Part shown: in pieces, positions 33,406 to 42,114 of the stretch | Position numbering within the stretch: the first letter of the stretch is position 1 | How the letters are laid out: each line of letters begins with the position of its first letter | NCBI RefSeq assembly: GCF_009193185.1 | Contig: NZ_VUKF01000018.1 | Coordinates: 1 to 64,000, forward strand | Direction: 5' to 3' | Length of the DNA: 64,000 nucleotides | Source: Georgenia thermotolerans | GTDB taxonomy: Bacteria; Actinomycetota; Actinomycetes; Actinomycetales; Actinomycetaceae | Position numbers and translations under genes: made by a program | The notes under the pieces: generated by a model | Seen by the model: the letters and a program-made list of their open reading frames with translations, nothing else | Told to the model about the DNA's origin: nothing | Database searches by the model: none

Positions 33406-34410
33406 TCAGCGCACGCTGAAGGCGGCGTCGAACGCGGCGGCCGGCTTGTCGAAGGCCAGCTTGCGCACGAACGCCAGCGCCTCGGGGGCGCCGACCAGCC
33501 GGTCCATCCCGGCGTCCTCCCACTCCACCGAGATGGGCCCGTCGTAGTCGATGGTGTTGAGCATCCGGAAGCAGTCCTCCCAGGGCACGTCGCCGTGGCC
33601 GGTGGAGACGAAGTCCCAGCCGCGGCGCGGGTCCGCCCAGGGCAGGTGGGAACCCATGCGCCCGTTGCGCCCGTTGCCCACCCGGCGCTTCGCGTCCTTG
33701 CAGTCCACGTGGTAGATCCGGTCCTTGAAGTCCCACAGGAAGCCCACCGGGTCCAGGTCCTGCCACACGAAGTGGCTCGGGTCCCAGTTCAGCCCGAAGG
33801 CCTCGCGGTGCCCGATCGCCTCGAGCGCGCGCACGGTGGTCCAGTAGTCGTAGGCGATCTCGCTGGGGTGGACCTCGTGGGCGAAGCGCACCCCCACCTC
33901 GTCGAAGACGTCGAGGATCGGGTTCCACCGGTCGGCGAAGTCCTGGAAACCGGCCTCGACCCACTCCTCCTTCACCGGCGGGAACATGGCCACGTACTTC
34001 CAGATCGACGACCCGGTGAAGCCCACGACCGTCTTGACCCCCAGCCGGGCGGCGGTGCGGGCGGTCAGCTTCATCTCCTCCGCGGCGCGCTGGCGCACGC
34101 CCTCGGGCTCGCCGTCGCCCCACACCTGGTCGGGCAGCATGTCGCGGTGCCGCTCGTCGATCGGGTCGTCGCACACCGCCTGCCCCTTGAGGTGGTTGGA
34201 GATGGCGTAGACCTTGAGGTTGTGCCGCTCGAGGATGTCGAGGCGGTCCTGGATGTAGGCGTCGTCCTCGGCGCCGCGCCAGGGGTCGAGGTGGTCGCCC
34301 CAGCAGGCGATCTCCAGCCCGTCGTACCCCCACTCGGAGGCGAGCCGGGCCACCTCCTCGAAGGGCAGGTCGGCCCACTGGCCGGTGAACAGGGTGATCG
34401 GTCGCGTCAT
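33406..34410 (-). CDS. Cytoplasmic TIM-barrel sugar isomerase/epimerase
   Basis: A 334-residue xylose-isomerase-like TIM barrel without signal peptide. Metal-site segments are [13 protein letters not shown] (Glu), [14 protein letters not shown] (Asp, His), [13 protein letters not shown] (His, Asp) and [11 protein letters not shown] (Glu). Such enzymes paired with Gfo/Idh/MocA dehydrogenases isomerise or cleave oxidised sugars such as keto-glycosides and keto-inositols. It is the last gene of the minus-strand transporter operon, ten bases after the dehydrogenase stop. A secreted relative is encoded at 41000. Confidence 0.88.
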   Translation of the reverse strand: MTRPITLFTGQWADLPFEEVARLASEWGYDGLEIACWGDHLDPWRGAEDDAYIQDRLDILERHNLKVYAISNHLKGQAVCDDPIDERHRDMLPDQVWGDGEPEGVRQRAAEEMKLTARTAARLGVKTVVGFTGSSIWKYVAMFPPVKEEWVEAGFQDFADRWNPILDVFDEVGVRFAHEVHPSEIAYDYWTTVRALEAIGHREAFGLNWDPSHFVWQDLDPVGFLWDFKDRIYHVDCKDAKRRVGNGRNGRMGSHLPWADPRRGWDFVSTGHGDVPWEDCFRMLNTIDYDGPISVEWEDAGMDRLVGAPEALAFVRKLAFDKPAAAFDAAFSVR

Positions 34411-34420
34411 GGTCCCTCCC

Positions 34421-35620
34421 TTAGGACTGTGCGGCCGCCGCGTGGGCGGCGATGTCGGTGTAGACGCTGCGTGCGGCGCTGGAGCGCTCGACGGCGTCGA
34501 GCACGCGCTGCACGGCCAGGCCGTCGGCGAAGGACGGCGTGGGCTGCTCCCCCGCCGCGACGGCGCGGACGAGGTCGACGGCCTGGTGGACGAAGCCGTG
34601 CTCGTAGCCGAGGCCGTGCCCGGCGGGCCACCAGCTCGCCACGTAGGGGTGCTCGGGCTCGGTGACGAGGATCCGGCGGAACCCCGCGGTGCGGGCCGGC
34701 TCGCTGGCGTCGTAGTACTCCAGGACGTTCATGTCCTCGAAGTCGAACGCCAGGGACCCGGTGGTGCCGTTGACCTCGATGCGGATGGCGTTCTTGCGGC
34801 CCCAGGCGAAGCGGGTGGCGTCGAACACGGCCGGGGCGCCGCTCGCGAGGCGGGCGGTGAACATCGCCGTGTCGTCCACGGTCACCGGCCCCCGCTCGCT
34901 GCCGCCCACCCCGTGCAGGCCGTCGAAGCTCTCCGCCACGGGCCGCTCGGCCACGAGGGTCTCGAGCATCGCGGACACCCCGGCCACCCGCTCGCCGGTG
35001 ATGAAGTGGGTGAGGTCGATGATGTGGGCGCCGATGTCGCCCAGCGCGCCGGAGCCGGCCTTGGCCTTGTCGGTGCGCCAGGACAGCGGCGCCTCGGCGT
35101 CGGCCAGCCAGTCCTGCAGGTACTGGCAGCGCACCTGCCGGACCTCGCCGATGCGGCCCTCGACCACCAGCTGGCGGGCGAGCTGGACGGCCGGCACGCG
35201 CCGGTAGGTGAAGCCCACCATGGAGAGCACGCCGCGGGCGGCGGCCTCCTCGGCCGCCGCGGCCATCGTCTCCGCCTCGGCGAGGGTGTTCGCCATCGGC
35301 TTCTCGACGAGGACGTGCTTGCCGGCCTCGAGCGCCGCGCAGGCGATCTCGGCGTGGGTGTCCCCGGGGGTGCAGATGTCGACGAGGTCGACGTCGTCGC
35401 GCTCGAGCACCCGCCGCCAGTCCGTCTCCACCTCCTGCCAGCCCAGCCGGTCCGCCGCCGCCTGCGCCGCGTCGGCGTGGCGGCCCACGAGGACCTGCAT
35501 GCGCGGCTCGAGCGGCAGGTCGAAGAAGCGGGGGGCCACCCGCCACCCCTGGGAGTGGGCGCGTCCCATGAACGCGTAGCCGATCATGGCCACGCGGAGC
35601 GGCCGTGCTGCCTGACTCAT
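34421..35620 (-). CDS. Gfo/Idh/MocA-family NAD(P)-dependent sugar dehydrogenase
   Basis: A 399-residue oxidoreductase. The Rossmann start is [18 protein letters not shown], the conserved EKP motif is [15 protein letters not shown], and the C-terminal dimerisation domain includes [15 protein letters not shown], where Asp and His form the catalytic pair. [17 protein letters not shown] closes the fold. Relatives oxidise a sugar hydroxyl with bound NAD and often interconvert glycosides and 3-keto-glycosides. ATG 35620 with GGAGAG is preferred to an upstream GTG. It lies between the substrate-binding protein and the isomerase in the same operon. Confidence 0.9.
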   Translation of the reverse strand: MSQAARPLRVAMIGYAFMGRAHSQGWRVAPRFFDLPLEPRMQVLVGRHADAAQAAADRLGWQEVETDWRRVLERDDVDLVDICTPGDTHAEIACAALEAGKHVLVEKPMANTLAEAETMAAAAEEAAARGVLSMVGFTYRRVPAVQLARQLVVEGRIGEVRQVRCQYLQDWLADAEAPLSWRTDKAKAGSGALGDIGAHIIDLTHFITGERVAGVSAMLETLVAERPVAESFDGLHGVGGSERGPVTVDDTAMFTARLASGAPAVFDATRFAWGRKNAIRIEVNGTTGSLAFDFEDMNVLEYYDASEPARTAGFRRILVTEPEHPYVASWWPAGHGLGYEHGFVHQAVDLVRAVAAGEQPTPSFADGLAVQRVLDAVERSSAARSVYTDIAAHAAAAQS

Positions 35621-35684
35621 CAGAAAATCTCTCCTCACCTCTCCTGGGCGGGCCGCCCGGCGGGGACCGCCGGGCGGCGTCGCG

Positions 35685-36743
35685 TCAGGACTGGAACGCC
35701 GTGGGCAGGTACTGGTCGACGTTGTCCTTGGTCACCACGGGCGCGTGGAGCTGGACGGTGCGCGGCACCTCGACCTCGACGAGGTCGCTCATGGCCTTGC
35801 CCTGGGCGATGAGCCGGGCGAGGCGGATGCCGTCGGCGGCCTGCGTGGACGGGTAGATGACGGTCGCCTCGACGACGGTGCCGCCGGACTTGATCATCTC
35901 CATGACGTTCTTCGACCCGGCGCCGCCGACGAGGAAGAACTCGTCGCGGCCGGCGTTGTCGATCGCGGCCATGACGCCGACGCCCTGGTCGTCGTCGTGG
36001 TTCCAGATGGCGTCGATCTTCGGTGCGGCCTGCAGCAGGTTGGAGGCGGCCGTCTCCCCGCCCTGGACGGTGAAGTCGGCGGCCACGCGGTTGGAGACCT
36101 TCAGCCCGCAGTCCTTCAGGGCGTCGGCGAAGCCCTGGCTGCGGTCCTGGGTCAGCGGCAGGTTGTCGATGCCGGCGATCTCGGCGACGACGGCGTCGGA
36201 CTTGCCGCCGAGCCGGTCGCAGATGTAGGTGCCGGCCGAGACGCCCATGCCGTAGTTGTCACCGAGGACGGTGGTCCGGGCGGCGAACGGGCTGGAGAAC
36301 TCGCGGTCGACGTTGACGACGGGGATGCCGGCCTCCATCGCCTTGGTGGCGACGTCGGTGAGGGCGGCGCCGTCGAAGGGCAGCAGGACGATGGCGTCGA
36401 CCTTGTCGTTGATGAACTGCTCGATCTGGCTGATCTGCAGGTTGACGTCGTTGGTGCCCTCGGCGACCTTGAGGTCGACGTCCGTGTACTTCTCGGCCTC
36501 GGCCTGGGCGGCGGAGGTGATCGCGCCCATCCAGCCGTGGTCGGCGGCCGGGGCGGAGAAGCCGATGGTGACGGTGTCACCCGGCTCGTCGTTGGCCCCG
36601 GCGGGCGCCGGCGCGGCGCTGCCGCCCCCGCTGGTCTCGCTCGGCGCGGGGGTGTTCGAGGTGCAGGCGGCCAGGACGGCGGCCCCGGCCAGGACCGCCA
36701 GCGGGGCCATGACCCGGCGGCGCAGCGTCTTCGGTGCGGACAT
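35685..36743 (-). CDS. Sugar ABC transporter substrate-binding lipoprotein (ribose type)
   Basis: A 352-residue periplasmic-binding-protein-family (Peripla_BP_4) lipoprotein. The signal ends in the lipobox LAAC at about residues 27-30, followed by a Ser/Gly/Pro linker. The binding domain shows VTIGFSAPAADHGWMGAI, DAIVLLPFDGAAL, GIPVVNVDREF and AIWNHDDDQGVGVMAAI, like RbsB/XylF proteins. It delivers a monosaccharide or polyol to the permease. ATG 36743 has GAAAG in front. The 168-bp gap to the permease contains two small G+C hairpins, possibly for graded expression. Confidence 0.92.
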   Translation of the reverse strand: MSAPKTLRRRVMAPLAVLAGAAVLAACTSNTPAPSETSGGGSAAPAPAGANDEPGDTVTIGFSAPAADHGWMGAITSAAQAEAEKYTDVDLKVAEGTNDVNLQISQIEQFINDKVDAIVLLPFDGAALTDVATKAMEAGIPVVNVDREFSSPFAARTTVLGDNYGMGVSAGTYICDRLGGKSDAVVAEIAGIDNLPLTQDRSQGFADALKDCGLKVSNRVAADFTVQGGETAASNLLQAAPKIDAIWNHDDDQGVGVMAAIDNAGRDEFFLVGGAGSKNVMEMIKSGGTVVEATVIYPSTQAADGIRLARLIAQGKAMSDLVEVEVPRTVQLHAPVVTKDNVDQYLPTAFQS

Positions 36744-36911
36744 GCTTTCTCTCCTTGGGAAGGGGTTGGGCGTCAAACAACGGGGTGGTGCTGGGACAAG
36801 GGGTGCGGTCGAGGGCGGACGGGTGATGGAGAAACCACAGGTGCGGGACCGCGGTTGCGGTCCGAGGCCGTGCGGGACAGGTGCGGCCGGGCGACGGCGC
36901 CCGGCCACGCC

Positions 36912-37958
36912 TCAGGTGCGGCGGGAGAAGCGCTGCTGGAGCAGCACGGCGGCGACGATGATGGCGCCCTTGGCCACCGACTGGGCCGAGATGGACAGGT
37001 TGTTCTGGGTGAAGATGTTCGTCAGCGTCGCGAAGATGAGGACGCCGAGGACGGTGCCGACGATGGTGCCGCGTCCGCCGATGAGCAGCGTGCCGCCGAC
37101 GACGACGGCGGCGATGACGTCGAGCTCCAGGAGCTGGCCGTGGGTGGACGAGCCGGCGGTGGTGCGGGCGAGCATCATGAGCCCGCCGATGCCGGCGGTG
37201 AGGCCGGCAATGGCGTAGAGGTACATCGTGTGCCGCTGGACCTTGATGCCTGCGAGCCGCGCGGCCTCGGGGTTGCCACCGACCGCGACCGTGCGCCGGC
37301 CGAAGGTGGTGCGGTTGAGCACGACCCACCCGGCCGCGGCGACCACGACGAAGATCCACACGAGCACCGGGATGCCGAGGACGTCGGCCTGGAAGAAGTC
37401 GAGGAAGGGCCGGACGGTGACGAGCTGAGTCCGCCGCTGGGCGATCATCTCGGCCAGGCCGCGGGCGGCGACCATCATCGCCAGGGTGGCGATGAACGCC
37501 ACGACCCTGCCGTAGGCGACAAGGACGCCGTTGACGAGCCCGGCGGCGGTACCCACGGCGAGGGCGGTGAAGACCATGATGACCCAGTGGGTGTTGGTCG
37601 CCATCGTCTGGGTGGCGAGCGTCGTCGCCCACACGCTGGACAGCCCCAGGACCGAGCCGACGGACAGGTCGATGCCGCCGGCGGTGATGACGAAGGTCAT
37701 CCCCACGCTGACCACGCCGGTGACGGCTGCCAGGCGCAGGATCGTCATGACGTTGTCGAGGCTGGCGAAGCGCTCGCCGGCGGTCGCCACGCCGATGACC
37801 ACCAGCAGCGCCAGGGCGATGACGAGGCCGAGGTTGCGGCCGAGGCCGAGCCCGCGCCAGCGGGCCGGAGCCGCCTTCGGCTCGGCCCCCGCGGGGAGCA
37901 GGTCCCGGTTGGACGGCGGCAGCGCCGCCGCGCTCCCGGTGGTCTGCGGCTCGCTCAC
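36912..37958 (-). CDS. Sugar ABC transporter permease (RbsC type)
   Basis: A 348-residue permease with about ten membrane helices. The N-terminal 40 residues are hydrophilic, then LGLVIALALLVVIGVATAGE begins the first helix. Family segments are FVITAGGIDLSVGSVLGLSS, AFIATLAMMVAARGLAE, AVGGNPEAARLAGI (the ATPase contact loop) and GGTLLIGGRGTIVGTVLGV. GTG 37958 overlaps the ATPase stop by four bases and is preceded by GAAGGAG. It forms the membrane channel with the ATPase gene just upstream. Confidence 0.93.
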   Translation of the reverse strand: MSEPQTTGSAAALPPSNRDLLPAGAEPKAAPARWRGLGLGRNLGLVIALALLVVIGVATAGERFASLDNVMTILRLAAVTGVVSVGMTFVITAGGIDLSVGSVLGLSSVWATTLATQTMATNTHWVIMVFTALAVGTAAGLVNGVLVAYGRVVAFIATLAMMVAARGLAEMIAQRRTQLVTVRPFLDFFQADVLGIPVLVWIFVVVAAAGWVVLNRTTFGRRTVAVGGNPEAARLAGIKVQRHTMYLYAIAGLTAGIGGLMMLARTTAGSSTHGQLLELDVIAAVVVGGTLLIGGRGTIVGTVLGVLIFATLTNIFTQNNLSISAQSVAKGAIIVAAVLLQQRFSRRT

Positions 37959-39466
37959 GAGTGAGCTCCTTCCATGACGAGGTCGAGCACACCGTGCTCG
38001 TCGATGAGGTGGGACGGGCCCTGGTGGACGATGCGGCCGTCGGCGACGACGAGGACCTGGTCGGACAGCCCCAGGACCTCCTCGATCTCGCTGGACACGA
38101 CGACGACGGCGGCACCCTCCGCGGCGAGGCGGCGGACGAGGCCGTAGATCTCGGCGCGGGCGCCGACGTCGACGCCGCGGGTGGGCTCGTCGAGCAGGAG
38201 CACCGTGCAGCCGTGGACGAGCCAGCGGGCGAGCATCGCCTTCTGCTGGTTGCCGCCGGAGAGGGTGCGGATGGCCCGTTCGGGGTCGGCCGGGGACAGC
38301 TGCATCGCCTGAATCTGCTCTCGGGCGGCGCCGCGCTCGGCGCGCTCGTCCAGAAACCCCGTGCGGGCGAAGCGCGCGAAGGTCGAGAGGGTGATGTTGC
38401 GGTACACCGGCTCGTCCAGCAGCAGGCCCTGGCTCTTGCGCTCCTCCGGCGCCAGACCGACGCCGCGGGCGACGGCGTCGGGCACCGAGCCCGCCCGCAG
38501 TTCCTGACCGTGCACCCGCACGGTCCCGGCGGTGCGGCGGCGGGCGCCGTAGACGGTCTCGAGGATCTCGGACCGGCCGGCGCCCACGAGGCCGGCGAGC
38601 CCGACGATCTCCCCGGCGCGCACCGTGAACGAGACGTCCTGGAACACCCCGGCGAGGGCCAGGTCCTCGACCTCGAGCACCGGCTCACCCTGGACCTCCC
38701 GCGGCTCGCCGCCCAGCGCCGCGTCCACGGTGCGGCCGGTCATGAGCCGGATGAGCTCGCGGGTCGGGGTGCCGGCGACGTCGAGGTTGGCGGCGACCGT
38801 CCGCCCGTCCTTGAGGACGGTGATGCGGTCGCCGATCTGGCGGATCTCCTCCAGGCGGTGGGAGATGTAGATGACGGCGACACCCTCGGCGGTCAGCGAG
38901 CGCACCACCCGGAAGAGGTTCTCCACCTCCTCGGGGTCGAGCACCGCGGACGGCTCGTCCATGACGATGACCTTGGCGTTGCGCGACAGCGCCCGGGCCA
39001 TGGACACGATCTGCTTGCCGGCCGCGGAGAGCCGGCCCACCTCGCGCCCGGGCGAGATCTCCCGGTGGCCGAGCCGGCGCAGCAGGTCCCGGGTGCGCGC
39101 GTGCGCCTCGGACCGGCGGAGGAACCCGCCCCGGGCCAGCTCGTGGCCGAGGAAGATGTTCTCGGCGACGGTCAGGCCGTCGACGACGTCGAGCTCCTGG
39201 TACATCGTGGCGACGCCGAGGTCGAGCGCGGCCTGGGGGCCGGAGATCGTCACCGGCTCCCCGAGCCAGCGGATCTCGCCGTCGTCGGGCTGGTGGGCGC
39301 CGGCGAGGATCTTGATGAGCGTGGACTTCCCGGCGCCGTTCTGGCCGAGGAGGCAGTGGACCTCGCCGGCACGGATGTCGAGGTCGACACCGTCGAGGGC
39401 CCGGGCGCCGGGGAAGGTCTTGACGATGTCGCGCATCTGCAGCAGGAGGGGGTCGGCTGTGACCAT
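37955..39466 (-). CDS. Sugar ABC transporter ATPase (RbsA type, two cassettes)
   Basis: A 503-residue protein with two ATP-binding cassettes. Cassette one has Walker A GQNGAGKSTLIK, a degenerate signature (GRLSAAGKQIVSMARA) and Walker B VIVMDEPSAVLD. Cassette two lacks a normal Walker A (GLAGLVGAGRSEILE) but has a good signature (RTLSGGNQQKAMLARW) and LLLDEPTRGVD, as typical for ribose-type transporters. Start: the predicted transcription start from the promoter at 39473-39508 falls on the A of ATG 39466, so the gene is probably leaderless. No ribosome-binding site is visible. It is the first gene of the transporter operon and divergent from the ROK repressor. Confidence 0.92.
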   Translation of the reverse strand: MVTADPLLLQMRDIVKTFPGARALDGVDLDIRAGEVHCLLGQNGAGKSTLIKILAGAHQPDDGEIRWLGEPVTISGPQAALDLGVATMYQELDVVDGLTVAENIFLGHELARGGFLRRSEAHARTRDLLRRLGHREISPGREVGRLSAAGKQIVSMARALSRNAKVIVMDEPSAVLDPEEVENLFRVVRSLTAEGVAVIYISHRLEEIRQIGDRITVLKDGRTVAANLDVAGTPTRELIRLMTGRTVDAALGGEPREVQGEPVLEVEDLALAGVFQDVSFTVRAGEIVGLAGLVGAGRSEILETVYGARRRTAGTVRVHGQELRAGSVPDAVARGVGLAPEERKSQGLLLDEPVYRNITLSTFARFARTGFLDERAERGAAREQIQAMQLSPADPERAIRTLSGGNQQKAMLARWLVHGCTVLLLDEPTRGVDVGARAEIYGLVRRLAAEGAAVVVVSSEIEEVLGLSDQVLVVADGRIVHQGPSHLIDEHGVLDLVMEGAHS

Positions 39467-39472
39467 GGGCAC

Positions 39473-39508
39473 AACCTACGGAGGCTTCTGTCGGCCGTCA
39501 AGCAAAAG
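39473..39508 (-). promoter_or_regulatory. Promoter with CTTTTG-N12-CAGAAG operator (copy 2), transporter operon
   Basis: On the minus strand the half-sites CTTTTG (39508-39503) and CAGAAG (39490-39485) flank the -35 box TTGACG (39501-39496). After 17 bp comes TAGGTT (39478-39473). The transcription start would coincide with ATG 39466. The ROK gene diverges 65 bp further on, so the operator could also control the regulator itself. Confidence 0.7.
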
Positions 39509-39572
39509 TCGCGACCAATTTGCGGCGTTGCCTTGCCGCGACGTCCGGAAGACACCGTGGTTTACTCCTGCT

Positions 39573-40799
39573 ATGGCGATTGCTTCAGCCAAACCACCAA
39601 CCTTGGCGCCCCGTAGCGACCCGCGCCGCCCCGCCGATGTCCGCCCGAACACCGCGGGCAGCCTGTTCCAGCTCCTGCGTGACGGTCAGCCGCGCACGCG
39701 CGCGGACCTGGCGGCGATCACGGGGCTCGCCCGCTCGACGGTCGCCGCGCGCATCGAGGACCTCCTCGCCGCCGGTCTGCTCGCGCCCACCGGGGAGGCA
39801 GCCTCCACCGGTGGACGCCCGCCCGCGACCTTCGCGTTCAACCCGGCCGCCCGCATCGTCGTCGCCGTCGACCTCGGCGTCAGCCACGCCCGCGTCGCGG
39901 TGACCGACCTGGGCGGGCACGTCCTCGCCGAGGACACCTTCGAGCTGGCCATCGCCGACGGGCCGGAGCCGGTCCTCGGCCGCGTCGTCGACGTCGCCCG
40001 CGCCCTCGTGCGCGAGGTGGGCCGCCCGGAGGCCGACGTCGTCGGCATGGGGGTCGGCCTGCCCGGCCCGGTCGAGCACGCCTCCGGGCGGCCGACGAGC
40101 CCGCCGATCATGCCCGGCTGGGACGGGTACGACGTGCCGGGCCGGCTCGGCGAGGCCTTCCCCATCCCGATCCTGGTCGACAACGACGTCAACATCATGG
40201 CGCTGGGCGAGCACGAGGCCGTCTGGCCCGACGTCGACGACCTGCTCTACGTCAAGATCGCCACCGGCATCGGCGCCGGCATCATCAGCGACGGCACGAT
40301 CCAGCGCGGGGCACAGGGCGCCGCCGGGGACCTCGGTCACATCGCCGTGCCCGGCGGGGCGGAGGTGCCGTGCCGGTGCGGCAACTTCGGCTGCCTCGAG
40401 GCGATCGCCGGCGGGCCCGCCGTGGCCGCCGCGCTGCGCGAGAAGGGCCTGGAGGTGGCCTCCAACGCGGCGCTGGTCGAGCTCGTCCGCTCCGGGAACC
40501 TGGAGGCGACCCTCGCGCTGCGGCAGGCCGGCCGGGAGATCGGCGCGGTGCTCGCCACGTGCGTGAACCTGCTCAACCCGTCGGTGATCGTCATCGGCGG
40601 GGCCGTCGCGGAGGCGGGCGAGCACCTGCTGGCCGGTATCCGCGAGGTCGTCTACACCCGCTCCCTGCCGCTGGCCACGCAGCACCTGCGCATCGTCGCC
40701 TCCCGCACCGCCGGCCGGGCCGGGGTGCTCGGCGCGGCCGCCATGGTGACCCAGCACGTGCTCTCCGCCGAGCAGATCAACGCCCTGGTCGGGGACTGA
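39573..40799 (+). CDS. ROK-family transcriptional repressor (NagC/XylR type)
   Basis: A 408-residue regulator. Residues about 25-85 form a winged helix (SLFQLLRDGQPRTRADLA, then GLARSTVAARIEDLLAAGLL). The rest is a ROK sugar-kinase fold: VAVDLGVSHARVAVTDLGGH, VGMGVGLPGPVEHASGR, PILVDNDVNIMALGEHEA. The zinc motif reads PCRCGNFGCLEAIA (CxCGxxGCxE), preceded by DLGHIAVP. ROK repressors leave DNA on binding a sugar ligand. It is divergent from the transporter operon and is the natural candidate to bind the shared inverted repeat. The predicted DNA-reading helix carries SRSTVAAR-like residues (ARSTVAARIED). Confidence 0.92.
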   Translation: MAIASAKPPTLAPRSDPRRPADVRPNTAGSLFQLLRDGQPRTRADLAAITGLARSTVAARIEDLLAAGLLAPTGEAASTGGRPPATFAFNPAARIVVAVDLGVSHARVAVTDLGGHVLAEDTFELAIADGPEPVLGRVVDVARALVREVGRPEADVVGMGVGLPGPVEHASGRPTSPPIMPGWDGYDVPGRLGEAFPIPILVDNDVNIMALGEHEAVWPDVDDLLYVKIATGIGAGIISDGTIQRGAQGAAGDLGHIAVPGGAEVPCRCGNFGCLEAIAGGPAVAAALREKGLEVASNAALVELVRSGNLEATLALRQAGREIGAVLATCVNLLNPSVIVIGGAVAEAGEHLLAGIREVVYTRSLPLATQHLRIVASRTAGRAGVLGAAAMVTQHVLSAEQINALVGD

Positions 40800-40806
40800 C
40801 ACGGGT

Positions 40807-40846
40807 GCGCTGAGGGCCCTCACCGGACGGTGAGGGCCCTCAGCGC
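40807..40846 (+). terminator. Terminator of the ROK gene
   Basis: GCGCTGAGGGCCCTCACC pairs perfectly over 18 bp with 40829-40846 around GGAC, eight bases past the stop codon. Confidence 0.9.
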
Positions 40847-40946
40847 GCTCGACGGCCCGTCCACGCGTGCGACAGCGCCTTCCCACGCGGTCCACGGCAC
40901 CTGCCACGCGCACGACGGCGGCGCATGCGGGCGCGTCCCCACGCAC

Positions 40947-40992
40947 GACGGCGGCGGCGCCGGTGCCCCCCAGCACCGGCGCCGCCGCCGTC
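40947..40992 (-). terminator. Terminator of the secreted TIM-barrel gene
   Basis: GACGGCGGCGGCGCCGGTGC pairs perfectly over 20 bp with 40973-40992 around CCCCCA, directly after the minus-strand stop at 41000. Confidence 0.9.
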
Positions 40993-40999
40993 CCCGCGG

Positions 41000-41914
41000 T
41001 CAGTACCGCAGCGTGGTGAGGTAGTCGAAGCTCTCCTGGGCGAAGTCGCGGCCGTCGGGCGCGAGGTCGTACTCGACGGTGTAGAACCGCACCTTGCCGT
41101 GGGCCGCCTGGAGGATGGCCTCCCAGTCGAGCTCGCCGTCACCGACGTTGGCGAAGGTCGCGCGCTTGTCGCCGTTGAGGAAGCCGTCCTTGATGTGGAG
41201 CAGCTCGATGCGGTCGCCGTAGCGCTCGAGCAGGTCGACGACGTCGACGCCGGCGTCGGCCGCCCACAGCACGTCGACCTCGAAGGTGACGTACCGGGGG
41301 TCGGTGTTGTCGGCGATGATCTCCCAGGCCGGCTTCAGCTCCCCGGTCTCGGGCACGACGTACGTGGTCGTGAACTCCTGCTGGTGGTTGTGGCCGAAGA
41401 TCTTGTGCAGACCCTGCTGCTTCGCGGCCTTGCCCAGCCGGTTGAGGGTCTCGGCGGTCTTCAGGACGTTCTCGTAGCTGCCGATGCCGGGCGAGGCGAA
41501 GCCGCCGGAGCCGACGTAGTGCTGCCCGATGGTCTTGGAGTACGCCAGGGTCTGGTCCCAGGTGGCCTCGTTCGTGCTGTTGTGGGACGCGGAGGCCTTG
41601 AGGCCGTACTGCTTGAGCAGGGCCGCGAACTCCTCGGCGGTGTAGCCGCTGAAGTTGCCGCTGTAGGGCTCGATGTTCTTGTACCCCATGGCCGACAGCT
41701 CGGCGAGGACCTGCTCGAGGCCGACCTGGTTGACCCACGGGATGAGGCTGTACATCTGGATCGAGACCTTGCTGGCCGGGACGCTGCGGCCGGCGTGGTC
41801 GGGGGTGTGAGGCCCCGGCGTGGCCGAGGCGGCGGAGGCGGTGGCGACCAGGGCGCCGGCGGCGAGGGCGGCGGCGGCCACCCGGCGGGTGTGGCGGGAC
41901 CGGAATGACGACAT
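41000..41914 (-). CDS. Secreted TIM-barrel sugar isomerase/lyase-like protein
   Basis: A 304-residue exported protein. The signal peptide has a basic start and a Tat-like twin arginine (HTRRVAAAALAAGALVATA), with cleavage near SAASA. The mature part is a xylose-isomerase-like TIM barrel: SIQMYSLIPWVNQVGLEQVL, KIFGHNHQQEFT, VTFEVDVLWAADAGVDVVDL, IELLHIKDGFLNG and TVEYDLAPDG carry the expected Glu, Asp and His ligands. Secreted members often occur with Gfo/Idh and DUF1080 proteins in keto-glycoside breakdown. It has its own terminator. The 200-bp gap upstream holds no copy of the shared operator, so its regulation may differ. Confidence 0.88.
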   Translation of the reverse strand: MSSFRSRHTRRVAAAALAAGALVATASAASATPGPHTPDHAGRSVPASKVSIQMYSLIPWVNQVGLEQVLAELSAMGYKNIEPYSGNFSGYTAEEFAALLKQYGLKASASHNSTNEATWDQTLAYSKTIGQHYVGSGGFASPGIGSYENVLKTAETLNRLGKAAKQQGLHKIFGHNHQQEFTTTYVVPETGELKPAWEIIADNTDPRYVTFEVDVLWAADAGVDVVDLLERYGDRIELLHIKDGFLNGDKRATFANVGDGELDWEAILQAAHGKVRFYTVEYDLAPDGRDFAQESFDYLTTLRY

Positions 41915-41986
41915 CGGTGAACTCCCTTGTTGTCCGTGCGGTTGAGGGGACCGGCGCGATGCGCCGGGGCGTGCGGGGCGGACGGT

Positions 41987-42044
41987 GGGCCCGCCCGGTG
42001 ATGGGGCGGAGGGCCCGCCCGGTGATGGGGCGGAGGGCCCGCCC
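41987..42044. repeat. 24-bp tandem repeat (2.4 copies)
   Basis: GGGCCCGCCCGGTGATGGGG plus CGGA occurs at 41987-42010 and 42011-42034, identical, with a partial third copy to 42044, in the 200-bp gap between two minus-strand secreted-protein genes. Confidence 0.75.
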
Positions 42045-42080
42045 AGGGGGTGAGCGGCGGGCGTCCGCCCGCCGCGCCGG

Positions 42081-42108
42081 GAGGGCGGGGCCCGAAGGCC
42101 CCGCCCTC
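42081..42108 (-). terminator. Terminator of the large sugar dehydrogenase gene
   Basis: GAGGGCGGGGCC pairs perfectly over 12 bp with 42097-42108 around a CGAA tetraloop, seven bases past the minus-strand stop. Confidence 0.85.
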
Positions 42109-42114
42109 GCGCCG

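Noticed and set aside
36744-36790. Possible fifth shared operator before the substrate-binding protein gene (CGTCAAACAA near 36771-36780)
   Set aside because: Only the TTGACG core is shared. The outer half-sites are missing, and the gene lies within the operon downstream of copy 2.
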